Assembly (NCBI RefSeq): GCF_018332715.1
Contig: NZ_BOQP01000021.1
Location: forward strand, 124,001-188,000
Source of the DNA: Winogradskya consettensis
GTDB lineage: Bacteria > Actinomycetota > Actinomycetes > Mycobacteriales > Micromonosporaceae
Reading direction: 5' to 3'
Length of the DNA: 64,000 bases
The position numbers and the translations under genes are program-made. Each line of letters starts with the position of its first letter. The first letter of the stretch is position 1. Shown in pieces: positions 1 through 8,489 of this stretch. The notes beneath the pieces were generated by a model. That model did not search any database. It saw only the letters and a list, made by a program, of their open reading frames with translations, and had not been told where the DNA came from.

Positions 1-1
1 G

Positions 2-295
2 GTCGTCGCCCTGCGCGGCAACCTCGACCTCGGCAACGGCACCGTCCTCGACACCACCCTCGCCCAGATCCTCGACCGGCCGGTCCCCCGCGTCGTGGTG
101 GATCTGTCCGGCGTCGACTTCTGCGACTCCACCGGGCTCAGCTCGCTCATCGTCGCCCACAAACGGGCCGAGGCCGCCGGCGGCTGGTTCCGGCTCGCCG
201 CCCCCAGCAGCTGGCTGCGGGGCCTGCTCGACACGGTGGGCCTCGGTATCGCGTTCACGATCTACCCCACGGTGGCCGACGCACTCGCCGGGTAG
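2..295 (+). CDS. STAS-domain anti-sigma factor antagonist, 5' end missing
   Basis: The reading frame is open from base 2 to a TAG at 293-295, so the gene begins outside the window. The visible 97 residues form most of a STAS domain: a beta-strand (VVALRGNLDL), then the VVVDLSGVDFCDSTGLSSL stretch holding the Asp-Ser motif that SpoIIAA/RsbV-type antagonists use as the phosphorylation site. Such proteins release a partner sigma factor by binding its anti-sigma kinase. The first in-window GTG (95) is internal to the domain and is not the true start. Family assignment is firm; the partner kinase is not visible here. Confidence 0.85.
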   Translation, partial: VVALRGNLDLGNGTVLDTTLAQILDRPVPRVVVDLSGVDFCDSTGLSSLIVAHKRAEAAGGWFRLAAPSSWLRGLLDTVGLGIAFTIYPTVADALAG

Positions 296-304
296 GGTCT
301 CGGC

Positions 305-1090
305 GTGCTCATCCTGCTACCACCCTCCGAGGGCAAGACCGCTCCCGCCGCCGGGGAACCCGCCGACCACAACGACCTCTGGCTGCCGAAACTCGCGACC
401 GCCCGCAAACGGGTGCTCACCCGGCTCGTCGCGCTCAGCAAGCGGACCAGTGCCCGGGCCGTCGCCGAGTCGCTCGGCACGCTCGGGCTCAGCGACGGGC
501 AGCGCGGCGAGCTGGAGCGCAACGCGGCGCTTCTCACGGCACCCGCCGCTCCGGCCGCTCAGGTCTATTCCGGGGTGCTCTACGAGGCCCTCGATCACGC
601 CACGCTGCCCGATGACGCGCGGGGCTGGGTCGACGAGCGGGCCGTCGTGTTCTCGGGGCTGTGGGGTGTTGTGCGGCTCACCGACCGGATTCCCGCGTAC
701 CGGTGCTCCGCCGGCGTCGCGCTGCCGGTGATCGGGGGGCTCACGCCGTACTGGAAGAACAGCCTGACCCGCGCCCTGCCGCAGGATGATCTTGTTCTTG
801 ACCTGCGCAGCGGAGCATATGCCGCGATGTGGACACCGGGCTCGTCGTCACTGGCGCTGCGGGTGCTGCACGAGCGGGTCGTCGACGGCGTGCCGAAGCG
901 CTCGGTGGTCAGCCACTTCAACAAGGCCACCAAGGGCCGGATGGTACGCGCCCTGGCGCAGGCCGGCGTCACTCCGCGTACGGTCGACGAGCTGATCGTT
1001 GCCCTGCGTGACCTCAAGTGGACGGTCGAGGAGCGGCCGGTCGCGGCCGGCCGCCCCCGTCAGGCTGACGTCATCGTGCGCGAGCTCTAG
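305..1090 (+). CDS. yaaA: YaaA family peroxide-stress protein
   Basis: This 261-residue protein has the usual YaaA/DUF328 length and signature order: PPSEGKT near the N-terminus (6-12), YSGVLYEAL (about 88-96), SGLWGVVRLTDRIPAYR (about 117-133), YWKN, DLRSGAYAAMW, and SHFNKATKGRMVRAL near the C-terminus. YaaA in Escherichia coli lowers intracellular free iron during hydrogen peroxide stress and belongs to a DNA-binding fold family. The start is the GTG at 305, ten bases after the STAS stop. It ends 3 bases before the convergent FKBP gene, leaving no room for a separate terminator. Confidence 0.9.
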   Translation: MLILLPPSEGKTAPAAGEPADHNDLWLPKLATARKRVLTRLVALSKRTSARAVAESLGTLGLSDGQRGELERNAALLTAPAAPAAQVYSGVLYEALDHATLPDDARGWVDERAVVFSGLWGVVRLTDRIPAYRCSAGVALPVIGGLTPYWKNSLTRALPQDDLVLDLRSGAYAAMWTPGSSSLALRVLHERVVDGVPKRSVVSHFNKATKGRMVRALAQAGVTPRTVDELIVALRDLKWTVEERPVAAGRPRQADVIVREL

Positions 1091-1093
1091 TTC

Positions 1094-1714
1094 TTACTGC
1101 GCTGCGAGGATGTCCACGACGAAGCGCAGGTCACCGGCCGGCTGACCACCGGTCGGGTTCTCGCCGTAGCCGAGCTCGGCGGGGATGTCGAGCTGCACGC
1201 GGCTGCCCACCGGCACCCCGACCAGGCCCTGGTCCCAGCCCTTGATCAGCTGACCGGCACCGACCGGGAAGACCGCCGCCTCGCCGCGGTCCCAGGACGA
1301 GTCGAACTGCTTGCCGTTGGCGTAGGTCACCCCGATGTAGTTGGCCTGGATGGTCTGCCCGGCTGCCACGGCCGGGCCCTTGCCCACGATGATCGGCGTG
1401 ACGACGAGCTTGGTGAGCCGGCCACCGGTGCCCGCCTTGACCACGGGCTTCTGCTGGAGCGCGGGGTCCACTGCGGCCTGCGGCGGGGCACTGGCCTGCG
1501 GCGCGGGCTCAGTAGCCTGCGGTGCCGCTTCGCTGGGCGCCTCGGCCACGGGAGCCGAGGCAGCAGGCGCGGCGGCGCTTGTCGTCTTGTCGTCGTCGGA
1601 CACCTGGATGCCGATGAAGACGGCGACCAGCACCACGATCACGGCCACTCCGGCGAGTGCGCCCGTGAGCGCCTGGCCACGACGCTTGCTGGCGGTCTTG
1701 TCCTGGACACTCAT
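1094..1714 (-). CDS. Membrane-anchored FKBP-type peptidyl-prolyl isomerase
   Basis: The C-terminal ~110 residues are an FKBP domain: VAAGQTIQANYIGVTYANG, QFDSSWDRG, GAGQLIKGWDQGLVGVPVG, IPAELGYGE and a final FVVDILA strand. FKBPs catalyse cis-trans isomerisation at proline and help folding outside the cell. The N-terminus has a short basic stretch (KTASKRRGQ), one hydrophobic segment (about residues 15-37) and then an Ala/Pro/Glu-rich linker, so the domain should face outward. I chose the ATG at 1714 because the anchor starts there and AGGAG lies upstream; a start at 1816 would add 34 residues encoded by DNA of lower GC. Length with the chosen start is 206 residues. Confidence 0.88.
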   Translation of the reverse strand: MSVQDKTASKRRGQALTGALAGVAVIVVLVAVFIGIQVSDDDKTTSAAAPAASAPVAEAPSEAAPQATEPAPQASAPPQAAVDPALQQKPVVKAGTGGRLTKLVVTPIIVGKGPAVAAGQTIQANYIGVTYANGKQFDSSWDRGEAAVFPVGAGQLIKGWDQGLVGVPVGSRVQLDIPAELGYGENPTGGQPAGDLRFVVDILAAQ

Positions 1715-1911
1715 TGTGTTCTGGATTCTCCTGTCGGATCGGAACACCCCGGAAACTTCGGACACGGTACTCGCCTTACGGACAAGACCCCCGCCGGAAC
1801 CGCCGCGGTTACTCATTTCGCTCTATTGCATCACTCACGGAAGGTGAGACGGTGTACCGGCCCAGCCAACAGCAACGCTCGGCGTAGCGCTTTTTCACCG
1901 GGAGGGTTCGG

Positions 1912-2865
1912 TTGCCGGACGACGGCCGTACGACAGGTCGCCAGCCACAGCCCGGGGGTGGATACAACTTTCGGGCCGGTGGGCGCCGTAATGCCGTACC
2001 CCCGGAACTGCTCGAGGCTCGGTCCAGGCGTCACTCCGAGTGGCTCCTGCCCGCCGCGGTGATCCTCGCCGGGGTGCTGGTCGTGGTCGCGATCGGCTTC
2101 ATCGTGAGCCGCTCGATCCGTAACGACGAGCCCGCGGCCGTGGCACCCGTGCAGCCTCCCGCGCTCGGCGAATTCCCGGCGACCCCGGGCAACCAGTTCC
2201 CGATCCCGCTGGCCAGCGACTCCGCCTCCCCGTCCCCGTCGCCGCCGCCCTCCTCGCCCAGCCCGTCGGCGAGCCGCACCACGCAGCCGTCGCGCAAGGA
2301 GCGGCCCAGCGAGTCCCCCGGGTCGGTCAGCATCGCCCGCACCGGGATCTCGCGCAACGTCGACCTGACCGCCGAGGGCAGCCGCGACTGGGTGCACTGG
2401 GGTGAGCAGAGCACGTTCTCGCTGGAACGCAAGTCCGACGGCGCCTTCCAGATCCTCGAGGGTGCCCCCACCGCGCCCCGGTTCCGGCACGGGCTCAGCC
2501 CGCAGCGGTTCAGCTGGACCGGCGGCGCCCCGGTGGACCACTCCGACGGCACCCCGACCGGCATCCGCACCTGCGACAAGGGCAACGGCTTCACGATCTC
2601 CGCCCCGGCGACCACGTCGACGCGCACCCTGAAGATCTACGCCGGTGCCCGCGGCGCCCGCGGCAAGCTCACCGCGAAGCTCTCGGTCGGCGGCGCCTCC
2701 GCGACGTCCACGTTCACCGAGCAAAGCAACAATCTGGCGACCACCGCGTTCGTGATCACCTACAAGGCACCGAAGAACGGCAAGATCAACCTCAGCTGGA
2801 TCACAGACGCGTCGTTCGACGACGACTGCGGCGGCGTGGCCCTGGAAGCGGCAACGCTGCGGTAA
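1912..2865 (+). CDS. Single-pass membrane protein with Ser/Pro linker and extracellular beta domain
   Basis: The protein has 317 residues from a TTG at 1912 preceded by GGGAGGG. A cytoplasmic tail of about 44 residues is followed by one membrane helix (PAAVILAGVLVVVAIGFIV), a low-complexity Ser/Pro linker (about 103-135) typical of cell-wall spanning segments, and a C-terminal domain of about 175 residues. That domain carries VDLTAEGSRDWVHWG and later STFTEQSNN and TDASFDDDCGG, a pattern I associate with beta-sandwich modules in actinomycete surface proteins, but I cannot name the family. It ends 10 bases before the MMPL transporter, so the two are probably co-transcribed. Function unknown. 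Confidence 0.75.
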   Translation: MPDDGRTTGRQPQPGGGYNFRAGGRRNAVPPELLEARSRRHSEWLLPAAVILAGVLVVVAIGFIVSRSIRNDEPAAVAPVQPPALGEFPATPGNQFPIPLASDSASPSPSPPPSSPSPSASRTTQPSRKERPSESPGSVSIARTGISRNVDLTAEGSRDWVHWGEQSTFSLERKSDGAFQILEGAPTAPRFRHGLSPQRFSWTGGAPVDHSDGTPTGIRTCDKGNGFTISAPATTSTRTLKIYAGARGARGKLTAKLSVGGASATSTFTEQSNNLATTAFVITYKAPKNGKINLSWITDASFDDDCGGVALEAATLR

Positions 2866-2875
2866 AGGGGGCACG

Positions 2876-5665
2876 GTGTTCGCCGGGTGGGGTTCATGGG
2901 TGGCGCGACTGCGCTGGTCGGTGCTGGCCACCGCGATCGTCGCGGTCACGGCCGCCGGGGTGTGGGGCCTCGGCGTGTTCGGCCAGCTCTCCGAGGGCGG
3001 CTACAACGACCCCGGCGCCGAGTCGAGCCGCGCGGCCGACGCCGTCCGGCAGGAGCTCGGCGCCCGCGGCGGCGACCTGATCGCCGTCTACCGGCCGCTC
3101 ACCGGCACCATCGACGACGCCACGCTCGGCAAGCGCATCGAGGCGAGACTCGGCTCCCTGCCGCGTTCCGCGGTGTCACAGACGGACGGTTACTGGCCGG
3201 GCCACAACAAGCAGTACGCGTCCGCCGACGGCCGCAGCGCCGTCGCCGTGATCACCCTCGCCGGTGAGGACGACGGCGCAAAACTGTCGTCCTACCGCGA
3301 CATCTCGGACACCCTGGGAGTGCCCGGCACCAGCCTGCAACTGGCCGGAGGTGCCCCCCTTCAGGACGCCTCCGCCTCCCGCTCGACCGACGATCTCGCC
3401 TTCGCCGAGGCCATCTCCCTGCCGATCGTGCTGGTCCTGCTGCTGTTCCTCTTCGGCTCCCTGGTCGCCGCGTCCCTGCCGGTCCTGGTCGGCGGCTGCG
3501 CGGTCCTCGGCTCGCTCGGCGTGCTGCACGCGATCGCCGCCCACCACGACGTCAACTCGTTCGCCGTGAACGTCGCCAGCCTGCTCGGCCTCGGCATGGC
3601 GATCGACTACGGCCTGTTCATGGTCGGCCGGTTCCGCGAGGAGCTCGAAGCCGGTCACACCCCCGCCGAGGCGGTCTCCCGGACGGTCGCCACCGCCGGG
3701 CGTACCGTCCTCTTCTCGGCCTCGCTGCTGATGATCGCCCTCGCCGGCCTGTTGCTCTTCCCCCAGGGCTTTCTCAAGTCCCTCGCCTACGGTGGCCTCG
3801 CCGCCGTCGCCCTCGCAGCTCTGCTGTCCCTCACCCTGCTGCCCGCCCTCCTGGCCGTCCTCGGCCCCAGAATCAACAAGCTGCCGGTACGCCTGCCGCG
3901 CCGTAACCGCTCCTCCATGTGGGCGAAACTCGCCGGCGTGGTCCTGCGCCGCCCGGTCCTGATCGCCCTGCCGATCCTCGCGGGCTTGCTCGTCCTCGCC
4001 GCCCCCGTCCGCGGTGTCCACTTCGGCGAGAACGACGAACGCGTCCTGCCCGCCGGCGACCCGGCCCGCCAGGCGGTCGAGACCCTGAAGACGGATTTCC
4101 CGGCCCTGAGCAGCTCCGGCGTCCTCGTCGTCCTGCACGGCGAGAACGGCGCGGCCCCCAGCTCCTCAGGAGCGGCGGCCTTCGAGGCCCGCATCGCCAA
4201 GGTCCCGGGCGTCACCGCGGTCACCCCCGCCGGCACCGGCGGCGCGGTGGTCACCTGGACCGCCACCCTCACCGCCACGGACCCGTTCAGCGACACCGCC
4301 CGCGACGCCGTCCACGCCATCCGCGACCTGCGCCCACCCCTGGACGCCGAACTCCTGGTCGGTGGCACCACCGCCCGCAACATCGACAGCCTCACCGCCA
4401 TCGGCGACCGGCTCCCCCTGATGGTCGCCCTGCTCGCCGGCGCCACCCTGATCCTGATGTTCCTGGCCTTCGGCTCGGTCCTGCTCCCGATCAAGGCCGT
4501 TCTCATGAGCGCCCTCAGCCTCAGCGCCACCTTCGGCGTCCTCGTCTGGATCTTCCAGGACGGCCACGGTGCCGGCCTCCTGAAGGTCACCCCGGCCCCG
4601 CTGGAAGCCGGAATCGTCGTCCTGATGGCCGCCGTCGTCTTCGGCCTCTCCACCGACTACGAGGTCTTCCTGCTCTCCCGCATGGTCGAAGCCCGCACCC
4701 ACGGCGCCACCACCGCCGAAGCCATCACCACCGGCCTCTCCCGCACCGGCCGGGTGATCAGCGCGGCAGCCCTCCTCCTCATCGTGGTCACCGGAGCCTT
4801 CGCCCTGAGCTCGGTCACCACCATGCGCTTCGTCGGCATCGGCATGATCACCGCCCTCTTCCTCGACGCCACCGTCGTCCGCATGCTCCTGGTCCCCGCC
4901 GTCCTCACCCTGATGGGCGACGCCGCCTGGTGGGCACCCGGCCCCCTCAAACGCCTCCAGCAACGCGCCGGCCTGGCGGAGACGGACGACCTCCCGACTC
5001 CCGCCGGCCCCGCCCTTTCCGCCCTTTCCGCCCTTTCCGCTGGGCCTGCCCTTTCCTCTGGGCCTGCCGTCCCCGCCTTTTCCGCTGGGCTCGCCGACGC
5101 CGGGCCGGTTCTTCCCGGCGGGCGGCACGCCGCCCCCTCCGGCCTGACCCCGTCGTTCCAGCACGCCACTGCCCTGCCCGCCCGGCCCAGCTGGGACTAC
5201 CCGCCCCAGCCGTCCGGTGGCCTGCCCATCGCCGGCTCCGCCCCCGGCTTCTCATCCACCGCAGCCACCCTGCCCGCCGCCACCTCCGGCCTACCCCATG
5301 CCGCTTCTGACCTGCCGCGCGCGGGCTCCGGGCTGCCGCGCGCGGGGTCTGAGCTGCCGCGCGCGGGGTCCGCTCCCATGCCCGACATGCCGTTCGCGGG
5401 GTCCGCGCCACGCCCCCGCACCCCCCGCGTCGTACTCGATCAGCAGCCCTCCAACACCCCCCGGCAGCCCTCCGAGGCTCCCCGGCAGCTCGACGCACCA
5501 CCGTCACGCTGGGAGCTCACCGCCGCCCCCGGCACGGGCGCCCCAGCCGGCACCGACACGACCCGCGAACTCGGCCGGGTCAGAGGTGACGAAACCGACA
5601 GCACCGTCGTTTTCCGCCTCCCCGGCATGCCCGACCCGCGCCCCCGCCCCGATCCGGCATCCTGA
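2876..5665 (+). CDS. MMPL family RND-type transporter with repetitive C-terminal tail
   Basis: MMPL proteins are proton-driven RND exporters that move lipids or hydrophobic compounds out of actinobacterial cells. The 929-residue product has two repeats of the fold. Each carries the Asp-Tyr pair on TM4/TM10 used for proton relay: GMAIDYGLFMVGRFREE (about 241) and GLSTDYEVFLLSRMVEA (about 591). The transport core ends near residue 690. The remaining ~240 residues are Ala/Pro/Ser/Gly-rich, with tandem repeats (LSA triplets and LPRAGS heptads), and probably form a disordered cytoplasmic tail. The start is the GTG at 2876 with AAAGGGGG upstream. It probably forms a unit with the preceding membrane protein. 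Confidence 0.92.
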   Translation: MFAGWGSWVARLRWSVLATAIVAVTAAGVWGLGVFGQLSEGGYNDPGAESSRAADAVRQELGARGGDLIAVYRPLTGTIDDATLGKRIEARLGSLPRSAVSQTDGYWPGHNKQYASADGRSAVAVITLAGEDDGAKLSSYRDISDTLGVPGTSLQLAGGAPLQDASASRSTDDLAFAEAISLPIVLVLLLFLFGSLVAASLPVLVGGCAVLGSLGVLHAIAAHHDVNSFAVNVASLLGLGMAIDYGLFMVGRFREELEAGHTPAEAVSRTVATAGRTVLFSASLLMIALAGLLLFPQGFLKSLAYGGLAAVALAALLSLTLLPALLAVLGPRINKLPVRLPRRNRSSMWAKLAGVVLRRPVLIALPILAGLLVLAAPVRGVHFGENDERVLPAGDPARQAVETLKTDFPALSSSGVLVVLHGENGAAPSSSGAAAFEARIAKVPGVTAVTPAGTGGAVVTWTATLTATDPFSDTARDAVHAIRDLRPPLDAELLVGGTTARNIDSLTAIGDRLPLMVALLAGATLILMFLAFGSVLLPIKAVLMSALSLSATFGVLVWIFQDGHGAGLLKVTPAPLEAGIVVLMAAVVFGLSTDYEVFLLSRMVEARTHGATTAEAITTGLSRTGRVISAAALLLIVVTGAFALSSVTTMRFVGIGMITALFLDATVVRMLLVPAVLTLMGDAAWWAPGPLKRLQQRAGLAETDDLPTPAGPALSALSALSAGPALSSGPAVPAFSAGLADAGPVLPGGRHAAPSGLTPSFQHATALPARPSWDYPPQPSGGLPIAGSAPGFSSTAATLPAATSGLPHAASDLPRAGSGLPRAGSELPRAGSAPMPDMPFAGSAPRPRTPRVVLDQQPSNTPRQPSEAPRQLDAPPSRWELTAAPGTGAPAGTDTTRELGRVRGDETDSTVVFRLPGMPDPRPRPDPAS
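5012..5038 (+). repeat. 9-bp in-frame tandem repeat, 3 copies
   Basis: GCCCTTTCC is repeated three times without change inside the MMPL gene, encoding Ala-Leu-Ser three times; degenerate relatives continue to about 5085. It preserves the frame and lies in the disordered tail. Confidence 0.9.
5312..5374 (+). repeat. 21-bp in-frame tandem repeat, 3 copies
   Basis: Three 21-bp copies beginning CTGCCGCGCGCGGG encode LPRAGS-x heptads in the tail of the MMPL transporter. Copies differ at a few bases near their ends. Like the 9-bp array upstream, it keeps the reading frame. Confidence 0.9.
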
Positions 5666-5787
5666 GACCCGGCGGACCCACCGCGCCGCGCGTCGCCGGA
5701 AGCGCGCCCCATTGGCACCCCGGCGCCCGAAACGGTTATCGTGGCCCGCCGGGCGGCGTGCGCCGCTTCTACCGAAACGGGACTGGG

Positions 5788-7374
5788 ATGACCGCGACAG
5801 CTGACGAGACCGCCGCAGCACCACAGGTGTCAGCGCCACCGCAACCAGACCCCCATCACGCAGACCCACAGCCGGCCCCGGGCATGCGGCCCGCCTCGGA
5901 CGAACAGCCGGCCCCGGGCATCGATCCGGAGCGGCTCGCGCTGTGCATCGCGGTGATCGCCGAGGCCGAGGCGCTGGAGCCGGAGCACCCCGACGCCGTC
6001 GCCGTCCGCCGGGCCACGGCCGCGCTGTTCAAGACGACGAAACTGCAACGCCGCCGGGAGCGCCGTGACGCGATCCTCGCGCATGACAACGCCGTCACCG
6101 CGGCGACCGCGACCGGGGCGCCGTCGCGGATCGACGACGAGACCGCCGGGTTGCCGCTGGCCACCGCCACCGAGGCGCAGACCGCGGGCGTGCTGCGCCA
6201 GCCCCGGGGTTGCTACATCTGCAAGCAGCGCTACGTCGAGGTCGACCGGTTCTACCACCAGCTCTGCCCGGCCTGCGCGGCGAAGAACAGGGCCCGCCGG
6301 GACGCCCGCACCGACCTGACCGGCCGCAGCGCGCTGCTCACGGGTGGCCGGGCCAAGATCGGCATGTACATCGCGCTGCGGCTGCTGCGCGACGGTGCGC
6401 ACACCACCATCACCACGCGGTTCCCGCATGACGCGGTGCGCCGGTTCTCGGCCATGCCCGACAGCGCGGACTGGCTGCACCGGCTGCGGGTGATCGGCCT
6501 CGACCTGCGTGACCCCGCCCAGGTGGTCGCGCTCGCCGACTCGGTCGCCGCCCGGGGACCGCTCGACATCCTGATCAACAACGCTGCCCAGACCGTACGC
6601 CGCTCCTCCGGCTCCTACGCCGCGATCGCGGCAGCAGAGTCGGCGCCGTTGCCGGAGGGCCCGCTGCCCGACCTCGAATACCTCGGCGGCGGCCACTCGG
6701 CGGACGCGCACCCCCTGTCGCTGACCGGCACCGACGCGGAGCATCCCGGCATGCTCGGCGGGCCCGCTTCCACCGCCACGTTCGCGCCGCACGCGTTGAC
6801 GGCGCTCGCTCTCACCGGTGGTTCCGCCACCGCCGAGCGGGTGGCGGCGCTGACCGCGATCGACGCCGGCGGCCTGGTGCCCGATCTCGCCCCGACCAAC
6901 AGCTGGAGCGACAAGGTCCACGAGGTCGGCGCATTGGAGCTGCTCGAGGTGCAGCTCTGCAACGTGACCGCGCCGTTCATCCTCGTCAGCCGGCTGCGCG
7001 AGGCGATGACGAAGTCGAGTTTCCCGCGCCGCTACGTGGTCAACGTGTCCGCGATGGAGGGCATCTTCAACCGCGGCTACAAGGGTGCCGGGCATCCGCA
7101 CACCAACATGGCCAAGGCGTCGCTGAACATGCTGACCCGCACCAGCGCCGACGACATGTTCACCGACGGCATCCTGATGACCAGCGTGGACACCGGCTGG
7201 ATCACCGACGAGCGCCCGCACCCGACGAAGATGCGCCTGGCCGACGAGGGCTTCCACGCCCCGCTCGACCTGGTCGACGGCGCGGCCCGGGTGTACGACC
7301 CGATCGTGCGTGGCGAGGCGGGCGAGGATCTGTACGGCTGTTTCCTCAAGGACTACGCCCCCGTCGCATGGTGA
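5788..7374 (+). CDS. SDR-like protein with N-terminal Cys cluster and no catalytic Tyr
   Basis: The 528-residue protein starts at ATG 5788 (GGGACTGGG upstream); a GTG at 5758 would add ten residues. Residues ~145-165 form a zinc-ribbon-like cluster, CYICKQRYVEVDRF followed by CPAC. A Rossmann domain follows: TGGRAKIGMYIALRLL replaces the usual TGxxxGxG loop, and DILINNAAQTVRR matches the SDR NNAG motif. The catalytic helix region reads NVSAMEG then PHTNMAKASLNM, so the Tyr of YxxxK is Thr while the Lys remains. I recall this HTNMAK variant from a wider family, so the loss is unlikely to be recent. Dehydrogenase activity is therefore doubtful. It overlaps the next gene by 7 bases. Confidence 0.8.
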   Translation: MTATADETAAAPQVSAPPQPDPHHADPQPAPGMRPASDEQPAPGIDPERLALCIAVIAEAEALEPEHPDAVAVRRATAALFKTTKLQRRRERRDAILAHDNAVTAATATGAPSRIDDETAGLPLATATEAQTAGVLRQPRGCYICKQRYVEVDRFYHQLCPACAAKNRARRDARTDLTGRSALLTGGRAKIGMYIALRLLRDGAHTTITTRFPHDAVRRFSAMPDSADWLHRLRVIGLDLRDPAQVVALADSVAARGPLDILINNAAQTVRRSSGSYAAIAAAESAPLPEGPLPDLEYLGGGHSADAHPLSLTGTDAEHPGMLGGPASTATFAPHALTALALTGGSATAERVAALTAIDAGGLVPDLAPTNSWSDKVHEVGALELLEVQLCNVTAPFILVSRLREAMTKSSFPRRYVVNVSAMEGIFNRGYKGAGHPHTNMAKASLNMLTRTSADDMFTDGILMTSVDTGWITDERPHPTKMRLADEGFHAPLDLVDGAARVYDPIVRGEAGEDLYGCFLKDYAPVAW

Positions 7375-8312
7375 GCGCCGTCCCCGGCGATCTTCCCGTC
7401 GTGCGGGAGTTGTCGCGTACCCGGGACGGCAGACGCTGGCTCGCCGCCCTGCCTCAGCTGATCGACGAGGTCTCGGACGCCTTCGGCCTGGTCCTGGGCC
7501 CACCCCTGCGCGGCGGCTCGTGCAGCTGGGTCGCGCCCGCCACCCTCGCCGACGGCACCGCGGTCATCCTGAAGATCGGCTGGCCCCACCGCGAGATGTA
7601 CGCGGAGCCCGCCGCGCTGCGCCTCTGGGACGGCCACGGCGCCGTCCGGCTCTTCCGTCACGACCCGGCACGCCACGCCCTGGTCCTCGAGCAGTGCCTG
7701 CCAGGCGAGCAACTCGGCGCCCGGATCATGGCGCCGGCCGACGCCTTGCGCATCGGCGCGGGTGTCCTGCGCAAACTGTGGACGGCGGGCGTCCCCGAGA
7801 ACCGCGCGGCGCTCCCCGCCGACCCGGCGACGATCGAGTCGCTCGTGGACGTGGCCGGCGACTGGGGCGACCTGGTCACCGAGCGGATGACCCGGCTCCG
7901 GCCGGCGTACGATCCGGGCCTGGTCGCGGAGGGCGCCCGTCTCCTGCACGACCTGCCCGCCTCAGCCCCTCGCGAGGTGGTCCTGCACGGCGACTTCAAC
8001 CCCGGCAACATCCTGTCGTCGGGCGACGGCTGGGTGGCGATAGATCCCAAACCGTTGATCGGCGACCCCGCCTACGACGTGGCACCCCTGCTCAACCAGA
8101 TCGCCGACCCGTACGCCACTGCGGACCCGGCACGAACCCTGCGCGACCGGATCGCCTTGCTCGCCGCCGAACTGGATCTGGACCGCTCCCGCATCGCGGC
8201 CTGGGCCGCCGCCCGCAAGGTCGAATCGGCCCTCTGGCGCACCCACCACGACCGCGAGGCGGACGGCGCCGCCGATCTCGCCACCGCGGCGCTGCTCGCC
8301 GGCCTCTACTGA
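7368..8312 (+). CDS. Aminoglycoside phosphotransferase-family kinase
   Basis: This 314-residue protein has the APH/choline-kinase-like fold. ALVLEQCLPGEQLG matches the hinge that precedes the catalytic lobe. VVLHGDFNPGNIL (about 203-215) is the Brenner-type catalytic loop with its Asp and Asn, and AIDPKPLIGDPAYDVAPLL holds the second metal-binding Asp and the typical DPAYD turn. Members phosphorylate aminoglycosides or unrelated small alcohols; nothing here fixes the substrate. Its ATG lies inside the stop region of the SDR-like gene (7-base overlap), indicating translational coupling and a shared role. Confidence 0.85.
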   Translation: MVSAVPGDLPVVRELSRTRDGRRWLAALPQLIDEVSDAFGLVLGPPLRGGSCSWVAPATLADGTAVILKIGWPHREMYAEPAALRLWDGHGAVRLFRHDPARHALVLEQCLPGEQLGARIMAPADALRIGAGVLRKLWTAGVPENRAALPADPATIESLVDVAGDWGDLVTERMTRLRPAYDPGLVAEGARLLHDLPASAPREVVLHGDFNPGNILSSGDGWVAIDPKPLIGDPAYDVAPLLNQIADPYATADPARTLRDRIALLAAELDLDRSRIAAWAAARKVESALWRTHHDREADGAADLATAALLAGLY

Positions 8313-8375
8313 CCATCTGCTTCACCATCAGCCGGCACCGCTGACTCCCCGCGGATCAGCCATTGACAGGTGGCA

Positions 8376-8454
8376 ATGTTAGCGCAATCATTCAGAAACT
8401 TCGCCGCAACACCGATCGGCGCTTCCCCATCGGTGGTGATGTTAACGATCACAT
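8376..8454 (+). promoter_or_regulatory. Two LacI-like operator palindromes upstream of the GH43 pair
   Basis: Two 16-bp imperfect palindromes with a central C-G step lie at 8376-8391 (ATGTTAGCGCAATCAT) and 8439-8454 (ATGTTAACGATCACAT). Each matches its own reverse complement at 12 of 16 positions, and both begin ATGTTA. Their form and position before secreted glycosidase genes suit LacI-family sugar repressors. No repressor gene is adjacent, so regulation would be in trans. Centre spacing is 63 bp, six helical turns. Confidence 0.5.
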
Positions 8455-8489
8455 AGTCACCAATCAATGCCGTGGAATGTGGAGGCACC

